Below are positions 18,279 to 30,268 of a stretch of DNA of 64,000 bases, one piece after another. Under the pieces are notes generated by a model that saw only the letters and a program-made list of their open reading frames with translations, ran no database searches and was not told where the DNA came from. This stretch comes from Oopsacas minuta (lineage: Eukaryota > Porifera > Hexactinellida > Lyssacinosida > Leucopsacidae), in NCBI GenBank assembly GCA_024704765.1, contig JAKMXF010000222.1, forward strand, positions 186,001-250,000, read 5' to 3'. Both the position numbers and the translations under genes were made by a program. The first letter of the stretch is position 1, and each line of letters opens with the position of its first letter.

Positions 18279-21200
18279 ATGAGTTCAGGATCTACAGAAA
18301 CATCTGAGCTACCTATAGAGCCAGTTTCCAAGCCTGTTGCCAAAACAATTTCAGAAATATCAGAATTCCTGACCCGATTTTCATCTTCAAAACGAGCTAA
18401 TGTATTCTACTGTAACATACAAAATGTTATTATGGATGCTCAGTATATTTTGTTGGATGGAGATTCGCTTCTGGTAGGTTTTATTTTATATTTATTTATT
18501 GTTGCCGTATTTTATAAATATCTCATTTCTAGATCGATTTTTTTGAATCTCCATACCTAGATTGGGAGCATGGAGGTCAGTTATTATCTCTAGTCTACCA
18601 AGTAGAACGATTCATTCATATTCTAAGTAAACACACGAAGTCTGTCCTGTGTATTACATTCTTCAAATGCATGCGTTCTATTTGGCTATCTGACCCTACG
18701 AAAATGCTTGCTAGAGAGTTGATTATAACTCATCTCAAGAATAATACAGACTTAACTCTACTCGATCAGTACAATTCATGGCTTGATCCTAAATTCAAAA
18801 AGTATACTTCTATCTACTACCCATATATAGCGTTTATAACTGATAAACATTATTCCACATTGAAGAACACAAGAAAGGGAGATATTTTGTTGTTATTCGA
18901 GTACCATTTGTTGTGTCAACACACGAATTGCGTATACATTGAAAGCGTTGTTGAGAATTTGATGCGATTATTCTGTTATATCGTAATAGACGTTGGTTTG
19001 GATAATCATTACGAGCCGTCTAATGCTGAAATAATAGTCCATCTTGAATGTTCATTCATTTCTCTCATTAGTGATGCATCTTACCAAGGATTTAGCGCAA
19101 ACTTGATTGAGATAGAAAAGTTGCTTTTCAAAGATTTCCAAGCATTTCCTAAATCAGAAAATCAGAATTGTAGAGATATCTTACTAATCCCAGCACTCAG
19201 GTACTTCCTACAATCTTCTGCCGATTCTGAACAAAAACTATTGATTTTATTCTATGTCAAAGTATTCATTATTCATCTCGAAATTTTGAAAAATTTCGAC
19301 ATTCAATCTCGAAATATATATCTTCCTGATGAGATAAATACTAATACTGATGATACACTGTCAAAACTCGCTATTATTCATTCTAATTTCTGCTTTGCAT
19401 TGCTCCTAATGCATCATGTAGCATACGGAAATGATTACCAATTTAATACTGAAGCTCCTCTCGGTAGTTTGCAACATCCTCTTTTCGCGTGTCAGTTGCC
19501 TGGAGATAGGACAGATATTTCTTCAAGTGTAAATTACCAACTTATTTGTGACCTATTCGATGGTAGGCTAATTACATACATTAGTGTATGTCTATTACAG
19601 AATATGAAGACAGTTAAGTCTCTTGATAGCTCAGGAATTGGCCTTGAAGTTGGTATCACTGATTCTATCTCAGTTTTCTGGAATAAACTACAACTAGATC
19701 CAGCTACAGAATTCTTTCCAATCGATTCTCCATGCACTGTGTCGTTCAAATATAACCTAATTACACTTCCTGGCCACTTTTCAATACCAAATGTTGAGAT
19801 TCCACTACACAACACTCGACTAGTCCATAAATTATCTGGTAATCTTAAGGAAGCGATGCAAGCCGAAAATGTGATAACCCAAGGGAATATTCGGTTCAAT
19901 GCGATATTTGTGGATTTCAAACGACATACGCTTAGTTCAGATAAATTTTTCCCATTATTAGGCAATATGCAGTCCAGATTAGGGTCTAAGGGTCTTAGAG
20001 AAGACGAAGAAGAACTCTCTAGAAAGAAGAGATTGAAAAGGTTACAGCAATATCATAAATTCATGACTTTCTATTCATCATCATTGAGCGGTGGTCTTGG
20101 TTGGAAGGAACCAATTATTGTTGAGAAAGTCCACGAAAAAGTTGTGGCGAAACAGAAAAGAGACAAAGCAAAGGCAGTTAAAGCGAAAATTATCTACGAA
20201 AAGCAACCCAGACAGAAATCACAAGCTCACAATAAAAAGGCAGCATCAATGAAAGATACAATAATTAAACAGAATATGGAGAAGCGAATTAATGAAATTG
20301 ATTCAAAGTATAATGAAGAATGGTCACGTTTGAAAGAGTCTCTAAAATCATCACTAGTAACTGATGGTCACATTCGACTTCTAGATGCGTTCATTATATC
20401 TTGTTCTTCAAGATCATATAGGTTGGAGGCACAATTACGAAAACTCCAATATTTGGTTATAATCTATCGAGAATGTAAAGACAAGGTAATCAATGTATGT
20501 AATATACTGCAGTTAGTTAATCATATCATAGACCAGAATTCTGGTGAAGAAGAGAAGGATTTTTCTAACAAGGCAAGGAAATGGGTAGTAACCGCCATTT
20601 TAGAGTTGGGATTCAACTTATACGCGAGTTTAGTTGCTTCGGAAATCAGCTATGATATCAATAATCTTATAGACCCCTCAGAAAACCATACAGATGAAGG
20701 AATACAAGAATTAACATGCATTGAGTTTCAATTGAAATACATGGGACATCTTATGCCAAGAGATGTAGGTAAGGAAAGAGATGATCGTGTCTCAAATTTC
20801 ATCCCTGACGACTGGCAGGTAAAGCTGTTAGATGCAGTTGACCGTAGAGAATCTGCTGTAATACATGCTCCAACTTCTTCAGGTAAGACGTTCATATCCT
20901 ACTACAATATGCTCAAGACGTTAAGAACTAATGACGAAGATTTAGTTGTATATGTATCACCGAGCAAAGAATTGATGAACCAGGTTGCAGCGTCCAATTA
21001 CGCGCAATTTGGGCATAAAACATACCAAAATCTCTCAATGACCTTATATGGCATACTCGCTCAAGGCTATGAAATGAAACCATTCCATAACCAAATCCTG
21101 ATCACATTACCAGAGCCATTCGAGTATTTATTACTGAGTACTGACCGTGAATGTATGGAGCTTGTGAAACGTATAAAATATGTTATTCTAGATGAAGTAC

Positions 21201-23692
21201 ATTGTATTAGTGCAGAAGAAAAGAGCGAATGTTGGGAGAGAATACTCTTATTGATACAGAGCCCTTTCTTAGCATTATCAGCTACAATTAGAAACGCATT
21301 AGAATTCACTAAATGGCTGAGAGGGGTCCAGAAGAGGAAATTTGAACTTAAAGAAGCAGGGAAACTTCCATCAGCAGGGATAGTGCATTTGATTTCACAT
21401 GAACAAAGATTTTCAGATCTTTCCAAATTTCGATTTGACAATAAAACAAACACACTGCATCATGTTCACCCTTGGACTTGTTTGAAATATGAACATCTAA
21501 AAACTTCAGGCTACCCTGAGGATCTCACATTGATAAGTGATGAGTGTTTGGGTGCGTATGAAGCACTGCGTTGGGTGTCGAGGGAATCTGAAGAGATCGA
21601 TGAAGATATCCTAAATGCAATACCTCCGTTAGATCCAAACTTTTTCTTCAGTGATATAAGAGAAATTACTAAAAATGACGTCAGGGATTACGATAAAGAA
21701 CTTTCTCAATTGTTATTAATGCTTGCGGAAAAAAGTTTTCAAAAGGAATATGAACAGCTGATGGAACGATTGAGGTCAGAGTTCAGCCAAGAACAGAAAC
21801 TAGCTATCACCACCACGCGAAAAGTTACGAAAATTCAAAGTGAAAAAGATATGGAAAAATTGAAGGAATCTCATGACTTGAAGTTTCTACGTGATTTAGA
21901 ATCCTCAAACAAACTTCCTTGTATAATATTTATCACAGACTTATATGATGTAGGCCGATTGGCTAAGGGACTACTTGGAGAACTCGAACATTTGGAAGAG
22001 ATAAAAACATCACTAGAGGGTGAAGACAAGGCAGTCAATAAAGAGAAAAGGATCAGAGAACTGACACGAGAACTTGATAAACTCCGCAAGCGATTAGATA
22101 CTAAATTAGGAGAAGAATCGAGAGATGAGATCGAAGCTCAAGTCCAAGGTTTATTAGACGAGTTAAGTGCTGTTCCTGAAGAGGACGAAGTTGATGAGGA
22201 TTACACATTTGCGAATCGTGGAATTCTCACCGCAAGTGACAAGGCTAAGTTAATCGATAACATGAGATATAAAGACAACATCTCTCTATTCAAACGATTA
22301 CTTGCACGCGGCATAATGATCCATCATGAAGAATTAACGAATAAAGAAAAACAATTTTCAGAAATTTCCTATCGCTGTGGTTATGTAAAAATTTTGATTT
22401 CAACAAGTACCCTTGCTTTGGGTATCCATATGCCTTGTAAGACAGTTGTATTCTACAAAGATTCTCTCTTCCTAACAGCACTACAATACAGACAAATGTC
22501 TGGTCGTGCTGGTCGAAGAGGTTATGATTTAATTGGTAATGTTATCTTCCATAACATTCATTCAGAAAAATTCAATTTACTCAATACAGCCCCTGTAGGG
22601 AGATTATACGGTAATCATATTTGGTCTACTTCAACTCTACTACGCTTGATAATTCTATTGAACGAGGAAGAAACGAAAGAGAACATTGGCATGGCTCTAA
22701 CCCTATTCCACAGACCATTCTTGTCATATATTGCTAGTGGTAATCATATTTCTGAGGTGATCAAATTCGAAGTATTATTTTCAGATCATTATCTAATACA
22801 AGAGGATTTCCTTGATGGTAATGGCGCACCAACTGTAGACGCAGCCTTGCTTTCGTACTTTTCATTCGCAGAGCCTTCAAACTTCTTTCTTCTCACTTTG
22901 CTACGTTCTGGGCTCTTAATCCGAATCGCTGATGGATATAATGATTCTAGTAGCGATCAGAAAAGGCAAATAAAGGAAAAATTAATGCTAGTGTATTGTC
23001 ATATATTATACTTGCAATATATCCCTCCTATGAAAATGTTATTATGCAATACTCTACCTGATTTACCAGATGAAATATCAAAAGTTTTTAATGAGCATAA
23101 TTTCAGGGCATTTTCTCTCTATCGCTATCATATCCAATCAATGTGCTGTTCACTCTGTATTAAAAATGAGCTAAAACACTTAAAACAACTACCAATGAGT
23201 AATATAGACTTTTCAAAGGAAGAGCCCATTCACAATCCTGTCGAAGATTCTCTAAACGATTCTCTTCAAAAATCTCGCCTCAGTAGTTACCTACTTTCAC
23301 CATTTATACAGAATAGTGGTCTTTCAGATGGTAGCGTTGCTTCAACATGCGCACTAATCAAATGCATACCTCCATCTATTGACATTGATACCAGCATACT
23401 TCCTATATCTCAATTCTGGAGTTTAAATCATACTGGCATCCCTAAAAACAACTACGTGTTTAAACTGTATACCGTTTCGGATATTTCACTGGAAGAAGTT
23501 TTAAATATCTCAGGGCTAACTGATCCTGATTTATTCAAGAATTTGAGGTATTTTTATGTAGCAATAAAGTCAGTTTATTATGTGGCAAAGCGTAAATTGC
23601 CTTTGGAGGATGATTTCAGAGCTGCTATGGATCATATTAATATGGACATCAAGTTATTAATGAAGAAAATGTATCGTGGTGTGAGAGTATAA
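18279..23692 (+). CDS. DDX60: DDX60-type Ski2-like DExH RNA helicase
   Basis: Two exons, 18279-18473 and 18533-23692, join in frame across a 59-nt GT-AG intron, giving about 1784 residues. The splice restores the family N-terminal block (DSLL then IDFFESPYLDWEHGGQ). Helicase motifs: Walker A with Lys850 in APTSSGKT, DEVH at about 952, SAT in motif III, and QMSGRAGRRGYD in motif VI near 1387. A Lys-rich segment precedes the helicase core and a long helical region follows. DDX60 and its relatives are large cytoplasmic superfamily 2 helicases. The vertebrate member is interferon-induced and linked to antiviral RNA sensing; in invertebrates the role is less clear. The gene lies 252 bp upstream of the GCP6-like gene on the same strand. 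Confidence 0.9.
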
Positions 23693-23944
23693 CTTTGTGA
23701 TTCTATCAAAATAAGAAATTCTTTATTTCTACTATTTTCTTCAGATAATTTGAATTTAGTTAGTTGATTGTTAGGTTAGATTGTATATGGATTTGAGGAA
23801 ATTTCAAGCCCCGTTTCCTTGATCAATCTTTTATTAGAATTCTTTTTTGGTCATTTTTTGGTTGTTTTTTTTGGTTATTATCTATCAGGTAAGGAATTTT
23901 TGAAATATTTTGCTTTTTTATTGTTGCTAGCTTGTATTCGTATA

Positions 23945-26900
23945 ATGGAGGATTTGGTTAGGAGGCTGATTAGCTCTGTGGGGGCCACACATATGTCTCC
24001 TCAACAATTTACATTTTTTAAATCATCAAAGGTGAAAGAAAGAGATATACCATTGGATAAAATATTAGCTATTCTTTCTGACGAAAATCCTAAATCTGAA
24101 GATTCTGATGATGAAGAAGGAATAAAGAGTGTTGACGATTCAGAATATAACTCTCTTAAAAGCTATATTTCTTATCTAATAACTAAATATTCCAATGGCA
24201 AATCCACCGAGCGTGTCGCGGAACTTTTCGAAGGTTTAGACAATATTAACACAATAAACTTACCCGTAAAACTAGGAATGTTGAAGTCATTGTTAATCCT
24301 CTCCGAATCAAGAGAAGGGAAAACAAATTATAGACGTCCAGAGGCTTTACCTTACAGTGATGGCACACAAGCATTTTCATTATACACTGATGATTATTTT
24401 GATAATCTTTCAGCAAAAAATCGAATGTTGTTTTCTAATACAAGTCAATTGGATAATGTTGGATCGAATCTTTCCTTGGACAGCGGATATTTTAGCCTAC
24501 CCACTTTGCCAACACCGAGATCAAGAAGTAGTGGTAAATGGAGCGAACTCAACGATCTAACTGATGTACAAACTATTTTATCAAAATATTCCGGTAATTA
24601 AGATTAGAAATAGGTAATGGAAAAATTCAAAATGACAATAAAATTTGAAATATGTTGAAACAAGTAGCAGATTGTCAGTTCAAAAATCGTATGCGAGATG
24701 CACATCTGTAGGTCACATTGAACCTGATGACAAAGTTTCAGCACTTAATCTTGAACGGTGTGGGCCGTGGGACCGTACACGGTAAAAACAAAAATCTGAA
24801 ATTACAACATGTAGCTGTCCCGATAGCATAGTAATTCTTGTTAACATTGTATATAGTTTTCAAAATATATACTCTACAGATATATCTCAATACAATTTAT
24901 CATCTGCATTTGCATCTGTACAGAAAGAAGCTAACCCAGAACGTTTCACAAAAAAGCGAGTAAAAAAGGAAGTACGTCCCAGATTGATATCAGAAACGCC
25001 TGAACTATACTCTGACTACATTATTTTCATAAAAAATAAAGATCTACTCGATCAAGCTATTCACCCAATCATTCACCCAGCACCAACTCCACACATAGAA
25101 CTATTCAATGCTGCAACCTACACATTACAAGGTATTGACTCTAATATTTGTTTGATGAATAGACGCTCTACGAATTTCAGAGTGAATGAGTATATTGCAT
25201 CAGATATGTACAGCACAACAACATTAGTTAATCTATTTAGAAGGTTTGCCAAAATCGGGAGTTGTTATTCGAGACTTAAAAAGCTCGCCGACTATCTACA
25301 AACTGGGGCAAACGGGACCATCGGTACAGCACTTGGCGTGGCCTTAAACGTAGTACTAAATCTATACCTGGTTAATATAATTAACTTCTCTCCACCCAAA
25401 GTAAATCCTGATGACGTAACACTACTACAACTTTACTCACATTTCCATCCATTATTCATATTAATGGAAGGCTTAGGGAAGATATTCAATTGTCTGAATA
25501 CGACAGATGATAAATGGGAGCCATACTTAATTTCCCTTCAACGAGGTCTTGATCTCTTGCTGTACATACAAGATTGCACTATAGGAATTGTTAACACAGA
25601 TCCATTGCATAGTGCCATGTGTTATTTGCTTAAACAGTCGAATATACCTCTGCTGGGCTATATACAACACTGGATATTCCATGGACAGGTAAGGATTGTA
25701 TTTTTCGATTTTATAAGCAAACTTACAGAAAATTTCTAGATTAAAGACCCAACGAATGAATTCGGGTTAGAAGCTAATGAAGATAAACTAGCTTGTAGAG
25801 ATGAAGAATTCTGGACGCGAGGGTTCACTTTCGGTGAGAATTTCAAGTTCCCTTGCTTCCTGGAGGGAATTGAAGACAAATTACTTCTCTGCGGTAAATC
25901 TCTAACCTTGTTGAGGATATGTGATCCTACACACTATTTGATAGCTAAACAACCTTTCTCTCAACTTAGAATGAAAGTGTGCCTCAACACACGAATTATC
26001 AGGGTACTTAGATATCATATTACAGCTCCTATAGGGAGATACATATCCTAATAGTATGGACAATACATGACAGCCAAGCTTCAAATTATCTGTGATTAAT
26101 TGGATGGATATATTTTGGGATAGTTTCAGAATTTTTTGGTTTTTAAAATTTCGGAAATTTTCCTTGCCAAATACAGGGATTTTTAATATTTTCCCTCTAT
26201 TCCACCCGAAATTTCCAGAAATATAGCAAAAATGGACCAATTTTCCCGGGAAGAGTTGGCAAGTATGTAATTTGTTTATTCCTTCTTTGCTAGGAGTACA
26301 TGGAGTACTGGGAAAACTACAAAGGCGAGATAACGAGCTATTTGGATAGGTTAAGACGTAGAGAAGAGGAAGAAAGGAAACAGATCGAAATAGACAGAGC
26401 TCAGGTTATAATTAAAAACAACGAAGAGAAGAGACGAAAAGCAAGAGTATACAAACAAGAGCAACAAAGAATGGCTACAGAACGTAAACAGAAATTAATG
26501 GCAGATTTACAAGTACAAATTGATGAGAAGAAAAGATTGAAAATTGAACAAAATGAAAAGGAGAGAGAACTTGATGCGTATTATGCAGCGAAATCTGGTA
26601 CGGTATTAGAAGCTGGGGTGGAAGCTTCTGGATTAGTTGAAATAGTTAAAAAAGAAATTGTAGAAGAATACGCAGCTTTGGAGCAGGAAGCTTTGGATAA
26701 ACGGAAAATTGCTGAAAAGAAAAAAATTGAATTAGCAGAGAAATTAGGTATCATTGAGACACAGCCAGAGACTGGGCTTGATTCACAAGAGAATACTCTA
26801 GAATTTTCAGACAATCCTGTTGAAAGCAGTCCAGTAGACCAAAAACCAATCGAAAGTCCTCCAAAGTTATTCTCAGCAGTTCCTGAACCTGAAATTTTGG

Positions 26901-28651
26901 TTGAAAAAGACTACACGGAAAATCTTGTAAAATCAAAAATAGATGAATATGAAATTATAGAATCAGACAAACCAGTAAAAGAAGGGTTGATACTACCTGA
27001 ACCAAATCCTGAGTCACCAGTCTCAAAAAAGGAACAAGAATCAAAAAAGGAACAAGAATCAAAAAAGGAACAAGAATCAAAAAAGGAACAAGAATCAAAA
27101 AAGGAACAAGAATCAAAGAAGGAACAAGAATCAAAAACTTTCAAAGACAATTTTTATTTTAAAACGCAACAAAAGTTTAAAGACTGTTCGCTCATGGATG
27201 AAAACCTAATTTTAGAAATTAGCGAGGCTATGGAAGACCAATTTAAGGATTTTTTCAAAGAACAAGAATCTTTCACAAACTACCCAATAGCTGAACTTGT
27301 AAAATGTTCATATTTCTTCCCAGTACATACACAAGCTAAAATCGTGAATATTTACGTTTTAGACTATTTCCGGAATCATTTAGAACTCGATAAGCATTTG
27401 ACTGTACTGAGGAAATTTGTAATGATGGAGAATGGAGAATTTGGCGATTCCCTTTCAATGCAGATTTTTAACCTATTATACATGCCAGATAGGCCGCAAT
27501 ACTTTTTCCATTTAAATCTAATCCTTGAAAGGGCATTGATCGCTTCGAGAATTAACAAACTGCCTCAAGTCGAGAACTTAGTTCTTGGCTATAAAGAACA
27601 GGAAAATATCTCAATTGCGAGTAGGAGATCTTCAGAAAAACAGCATTTAGTCACAGATGAATTATCTAATATTGTATTAGAGTATAATGTAGGATGGCCG
27701 ATAAACGTAGTGTTAAGAAATTTTACAGTTAAAACTTGCTATACGAAGATATTCAACTTTCTAATGCAAGTGAAGAGAGGTATTTGGTGCATGAATTCTG
27801 TGACCTCAGCTCTCAAGGCGATACAGGTATATTTTAATCTGGCCAATCTAGCCTTGTTCAATTCGATATAAGTAGAATGCAATATAACACAATATAATAT
27901 CAATGATACAATCAACTCCCGTTATATCGAAGCTCAAGGTACCGTGATAATAAAATGATATAGCCGCTGAGATTTATATTACTTTCACGATTTGGGGCCA
28001 CATTTGTACAATTCAGACTACGATATAAGCGGGTATTTTGATATCGTATTCGTGTTCGACATAACGGGAGTTGACCGTATAAGCCAAAATTTGAATTGGA
28101 TTCATACAAATTAACATTTTTAGGACAGGCTTGTGAACCCAAACCAACACGCTTTGAACCAGATAAAGTGTCTCCATCTCTACAGACATGAAATGCAACA
28201 TTTCGTAATAGTACTTCAAAACTACCTTGCTAACCAAGTGCTGAAAGTAAGCTGGGCATCTTTCCAGGCTCGCTTAGAAAAAATTGAAAATCTTGAACAG
28301 TTATACATGGAACATAGAAACTATGTGAATCAAATAATGATAAATATGGTGCTTAACATTAAAGGAAAGCCAATTTACAATTCCATAAAAAGGATATTCT
28401 TCTTCATTTTCAAATTCTACACACGAATACAGGAATCTCATTGGGAAGAAGACGAATCATCTTTGAATAATTTCGAACTTTTGAAAGAACAATATTTCCA
28501 ATACAAAAAGGTTACAAATTTCGTTTGCTCTTTAATAACGAAATTAATTAACAACGGCTATTCCTCCCAACTTGAATATTTTATTCTATTAATAGACTTT
28601 AATGATCGTTTTGCTAAAGAGAATGTTTCCAAACATCCTAGAGATTACTGA
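23945..28651 (+). CDS. TUBGCP6: Gamma-tubulin complex component, GCP6-like
   Basis: My exon model is 23945-24593, 24880-25688, 25740-26003, 26294-27826 and 28124-28651. All junctions are GT-AG and phase-consistent, giving 1260 residues. Exon 2 and 3 carry the GRIP1 region (GYIQHWIFHGQ-IKDPTNEFG, then FWTRGFTFG and LLLCGKSLTLLRICDP). Exon 4 starts with a long charged coiled coil, then a disordered region with six SKKEQE repeats, then GRIP2. Exon 5 has EMQHFVIVLQNYL and the C-terminal helices. A long insert between GRIP1 and GRIP2 with tandem repeats is characteristic of GCP6 and not GCP2-5. It acts in the gamma-tubulin ring complex to nucleate microtubules. The 51-nt intron 2 is very short; intron 4 holds a MITE. 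The true start could lie in an upstream exon, since a GT...AG pair flanks 23890-23929. Confidence 0.85.
27023..27130 (+). repeat. 18-bp coding minisatellite, six units
   Basis: Six head-to-tail copies of an 18-bp unit encode SKKEQE within the GCP6-like insert. The first five are identical at DNA level and the sixth has a single silent change (AAA to AAG), so the array expanded recently. It sits in the disordered linker between GRIP1 and GRIP2. Confidence 0.95.
27909..28077. mobile_element. MITE family 1 copy inside GCP6 intron 4 (169 bp)
   Basis: The left end CAATCAACTCCCGTTATATC follows TA (27907-27908). The right end is ATAACGGGAGTTGACCG, followed by TA (28078-28079). It fills more than half of the 297-nt intron 27827-28123. 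A short AT-rich stretch just before it (27857-27900) repeats the internal motif GATATAAGTAGAATGCAATATAAC and may be part of another copy. Confidence 0.85.
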
Positions 28652-29001
28652 TACTTAATTGTATTAGACGTTTATTAAATATATCTCTTATATAGCTAAA
28701 GTGACCTTATGACAACCACCAACGGCCCATTGACTCTTGATTGGGAACCGCTAACCTTAGGTATGCTTTTGATCAGGGTCGTGATTATCCGTTAGTATTA
28801 TAGTGTAATCTTTAAATACAATCAGCAATACGACAGATAAATGATCGTTTATCTATTGAAATTATCTACAAAATTATCCGAGTATTCGAATACCTCAAAA
28901 CTGTTTCTATATACATTTTTTATAATTTGAGGGAGGCCTAGAGGTCTGAAAGTGGATAAATATTAATAAATTCATCCAAATTCAGAGCTAAATATCTTCA
29001 A
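28652..29001. other. Spacer with a possible hAT end
   Basis: AT-rich spacer between the GCP6-like gene and the glycosyltransferase. The segment GATTGGGAACCGCTA (about 28739-28753) resembles the right end of the hAT MITE at 4363-4473, but no partner terminus is clear. An acceptor-like AAATTCAG ends 16 bp before the next ATG. Confidence 0.4.
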
Positions 29002-29814
29002 ATGCGACAAGGAAGGGGGAAGCTATTACTCACCATAACTCTCGTATGCTTAATACTAACAACTACACTATTAATCTATAATAAATACAATTCAAATCCC
29101 AAATCACTCAACCTAATACTCCAGAAAAACTTCCATTTTATCTGGATATCTCCTACACTCGATAAAACAACTATACCATCTATTGAGACTGATTTGATGA
29201 ATAACATCAAATCATGTCGTATACTACATCCAAACTGGAAATTCATTATATGGACAGATGACACAGTGCGATTAGAATTCCCAGAATTATCCAAGTTTCT
29301 AATTAAAGTGAAAACCCCCGCTGCAATGAGCGACATCCTCCGTATATATATACTAGTCCGTTATGGTGGCGTGTATTTAGATATGGACGTAACCTGCATT
29401 CAAAATATCGAGTCATTACTACAATTCCAATATTGTACAGCATTTGTTGGTAATGAAGAAAGCATGGTAGATAACGGTGTTGTAATACACATTACAAATG
29501 CATTAGTTGCTTCCACAGCTAATCATCGTATACTAACCAAGGCAGCAGAAGAGATAATAAACACTGCACTTGATGACGTCAGTCCTGATATCAAAACAGG
29601 ACGTGTATTTCTAGCTAATATTATTAACAAGTATAATACAACGGATGACGACTGTATCTATGTCTATAGGAAGAAAGTGTTTTATCCGTGTGCGTTCATT
29701 GAAAGGGAACATTGTAGTACAATGTATCAAGATTCTAAACATGATCCAGAAGTCTATACTTTCCATTGGTGGAAAAGTTCGTGGCTTAAAGAATGGGATA
29801 GTATTTTGGAGTAA
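29002..29814 (+). CDS. Type II membrane glycosyltransferase with DXD motif (OCH1/Gly_transf_sug family)
   Basis: The protein has 270 residues from one exon. A short basic N terminus is followed by one hydrophobic anchor (about residues 9-25), giving the type II topology of Golgi enzymes. The catalytic domain starts with FHFIWISP, continues with a PNWKFIIWTDD block, then SDILRIYILVRYGGVYLDMD, where the DXD motif is Asp127-Met-Asp129, which binds the metal and nucleotide sugar. C-terminal HWWKSSW is also typical. This is the glycosyltransferase sugar-binding family that includes yeast Och1 and invertebrate alpha-1,4-type enzymes. The donor and acceptor cannot be read from the sequence. Confidence 0.85.
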   Translation: MRQGRGKLLLTITLVCLILTTTLLIYNKYNSNPKSLNLILQKNFHFIWISPTLDKTTIPSIETDLMNNIKSCRILHPNWKFIIWTDDTVRLEFPELSKFLIKVKTPAAMSDILRIYILVRYGGVYLDMDVTCIQNIESLLQFQYCTAFVGNEESMVDNGVVIHITNALVASTANHRILTKAAEEIINTALDDVSPDIKTGRVFLANIINKYNTTDDDCIYVYRKKVFYPCAFIEREHCSTMYQDSKHDPEVYTFHWWKSSWLKEWDSILE

Positions 29815-30268
29815 TAATTAATTATTGCTAATACGTATGTATATTAAATCTTTGAGATTTCTCATTAACAATTCGAGAACTACTGTTTTCATGCAGAATA
29901 TCTATTGGAGAAATCAGCCAAAATAGAAGTTACGTCACAAAAATTGTCATAATGAACTTAGAAAATAATATATACATATCTACCAGTAACTAATTGATTG
30001 CAGTCCTTGCTCTACCTTGAACCCGCTACATACAATAGCTCCATGGGGCGAATTCAATAATCTCATATTCAAGTCATTACATTAAATTGTATTATCATCT
30101 CTACCAGATTACCATATTACAATGCTGATATGTATTACTATGTTTTCATGATAATCAATGGTATCAGATTAAATGGTATTTGTTACCTAGTGTAATTAAG
30201 TAATTAGGTGGAAACTAAGAAGATGGCTTAAATAACTATAAATAACATATTCCTTTTGGAAACAACAA
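29815..30268. other. Intergenic spacer
   Basis: AT-rich sequence between the glycosyltransferase and the tubulin-like gene. A TATAAATA-like string lies close to the tubulin start (30236-30245), about 25-30 bp before the ATG. I see no repeat or RNA gene. Confidence 0.4.

Noticed and set aside
24661..24860. Less AT-rich segment in GCP6 intron 1 as an RNA gene or transposon
   Set aside because: No terminal repeats, no Pol III boxes and no stable fold that I can show; left as intron sequence.
25902..26240. Antisense 112-codon frame across GCP6 exon 3 and intron 3
   Set aside because: It overlaps the conserved GRIP1 end on the other strand and has no coding features.
27023..27130. CRISPR-like repeat array
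   Set aside because: Units are contiguous without spacers, in frame, and encode part of an animal protein.
26911..27150. Antisense frame with repeated FFDSCS units
   Set aside because: It is the complement of the SKKEQE coding minisatellite in the GCP6-like gene; a repeat length divisible by three keeps all frames open.
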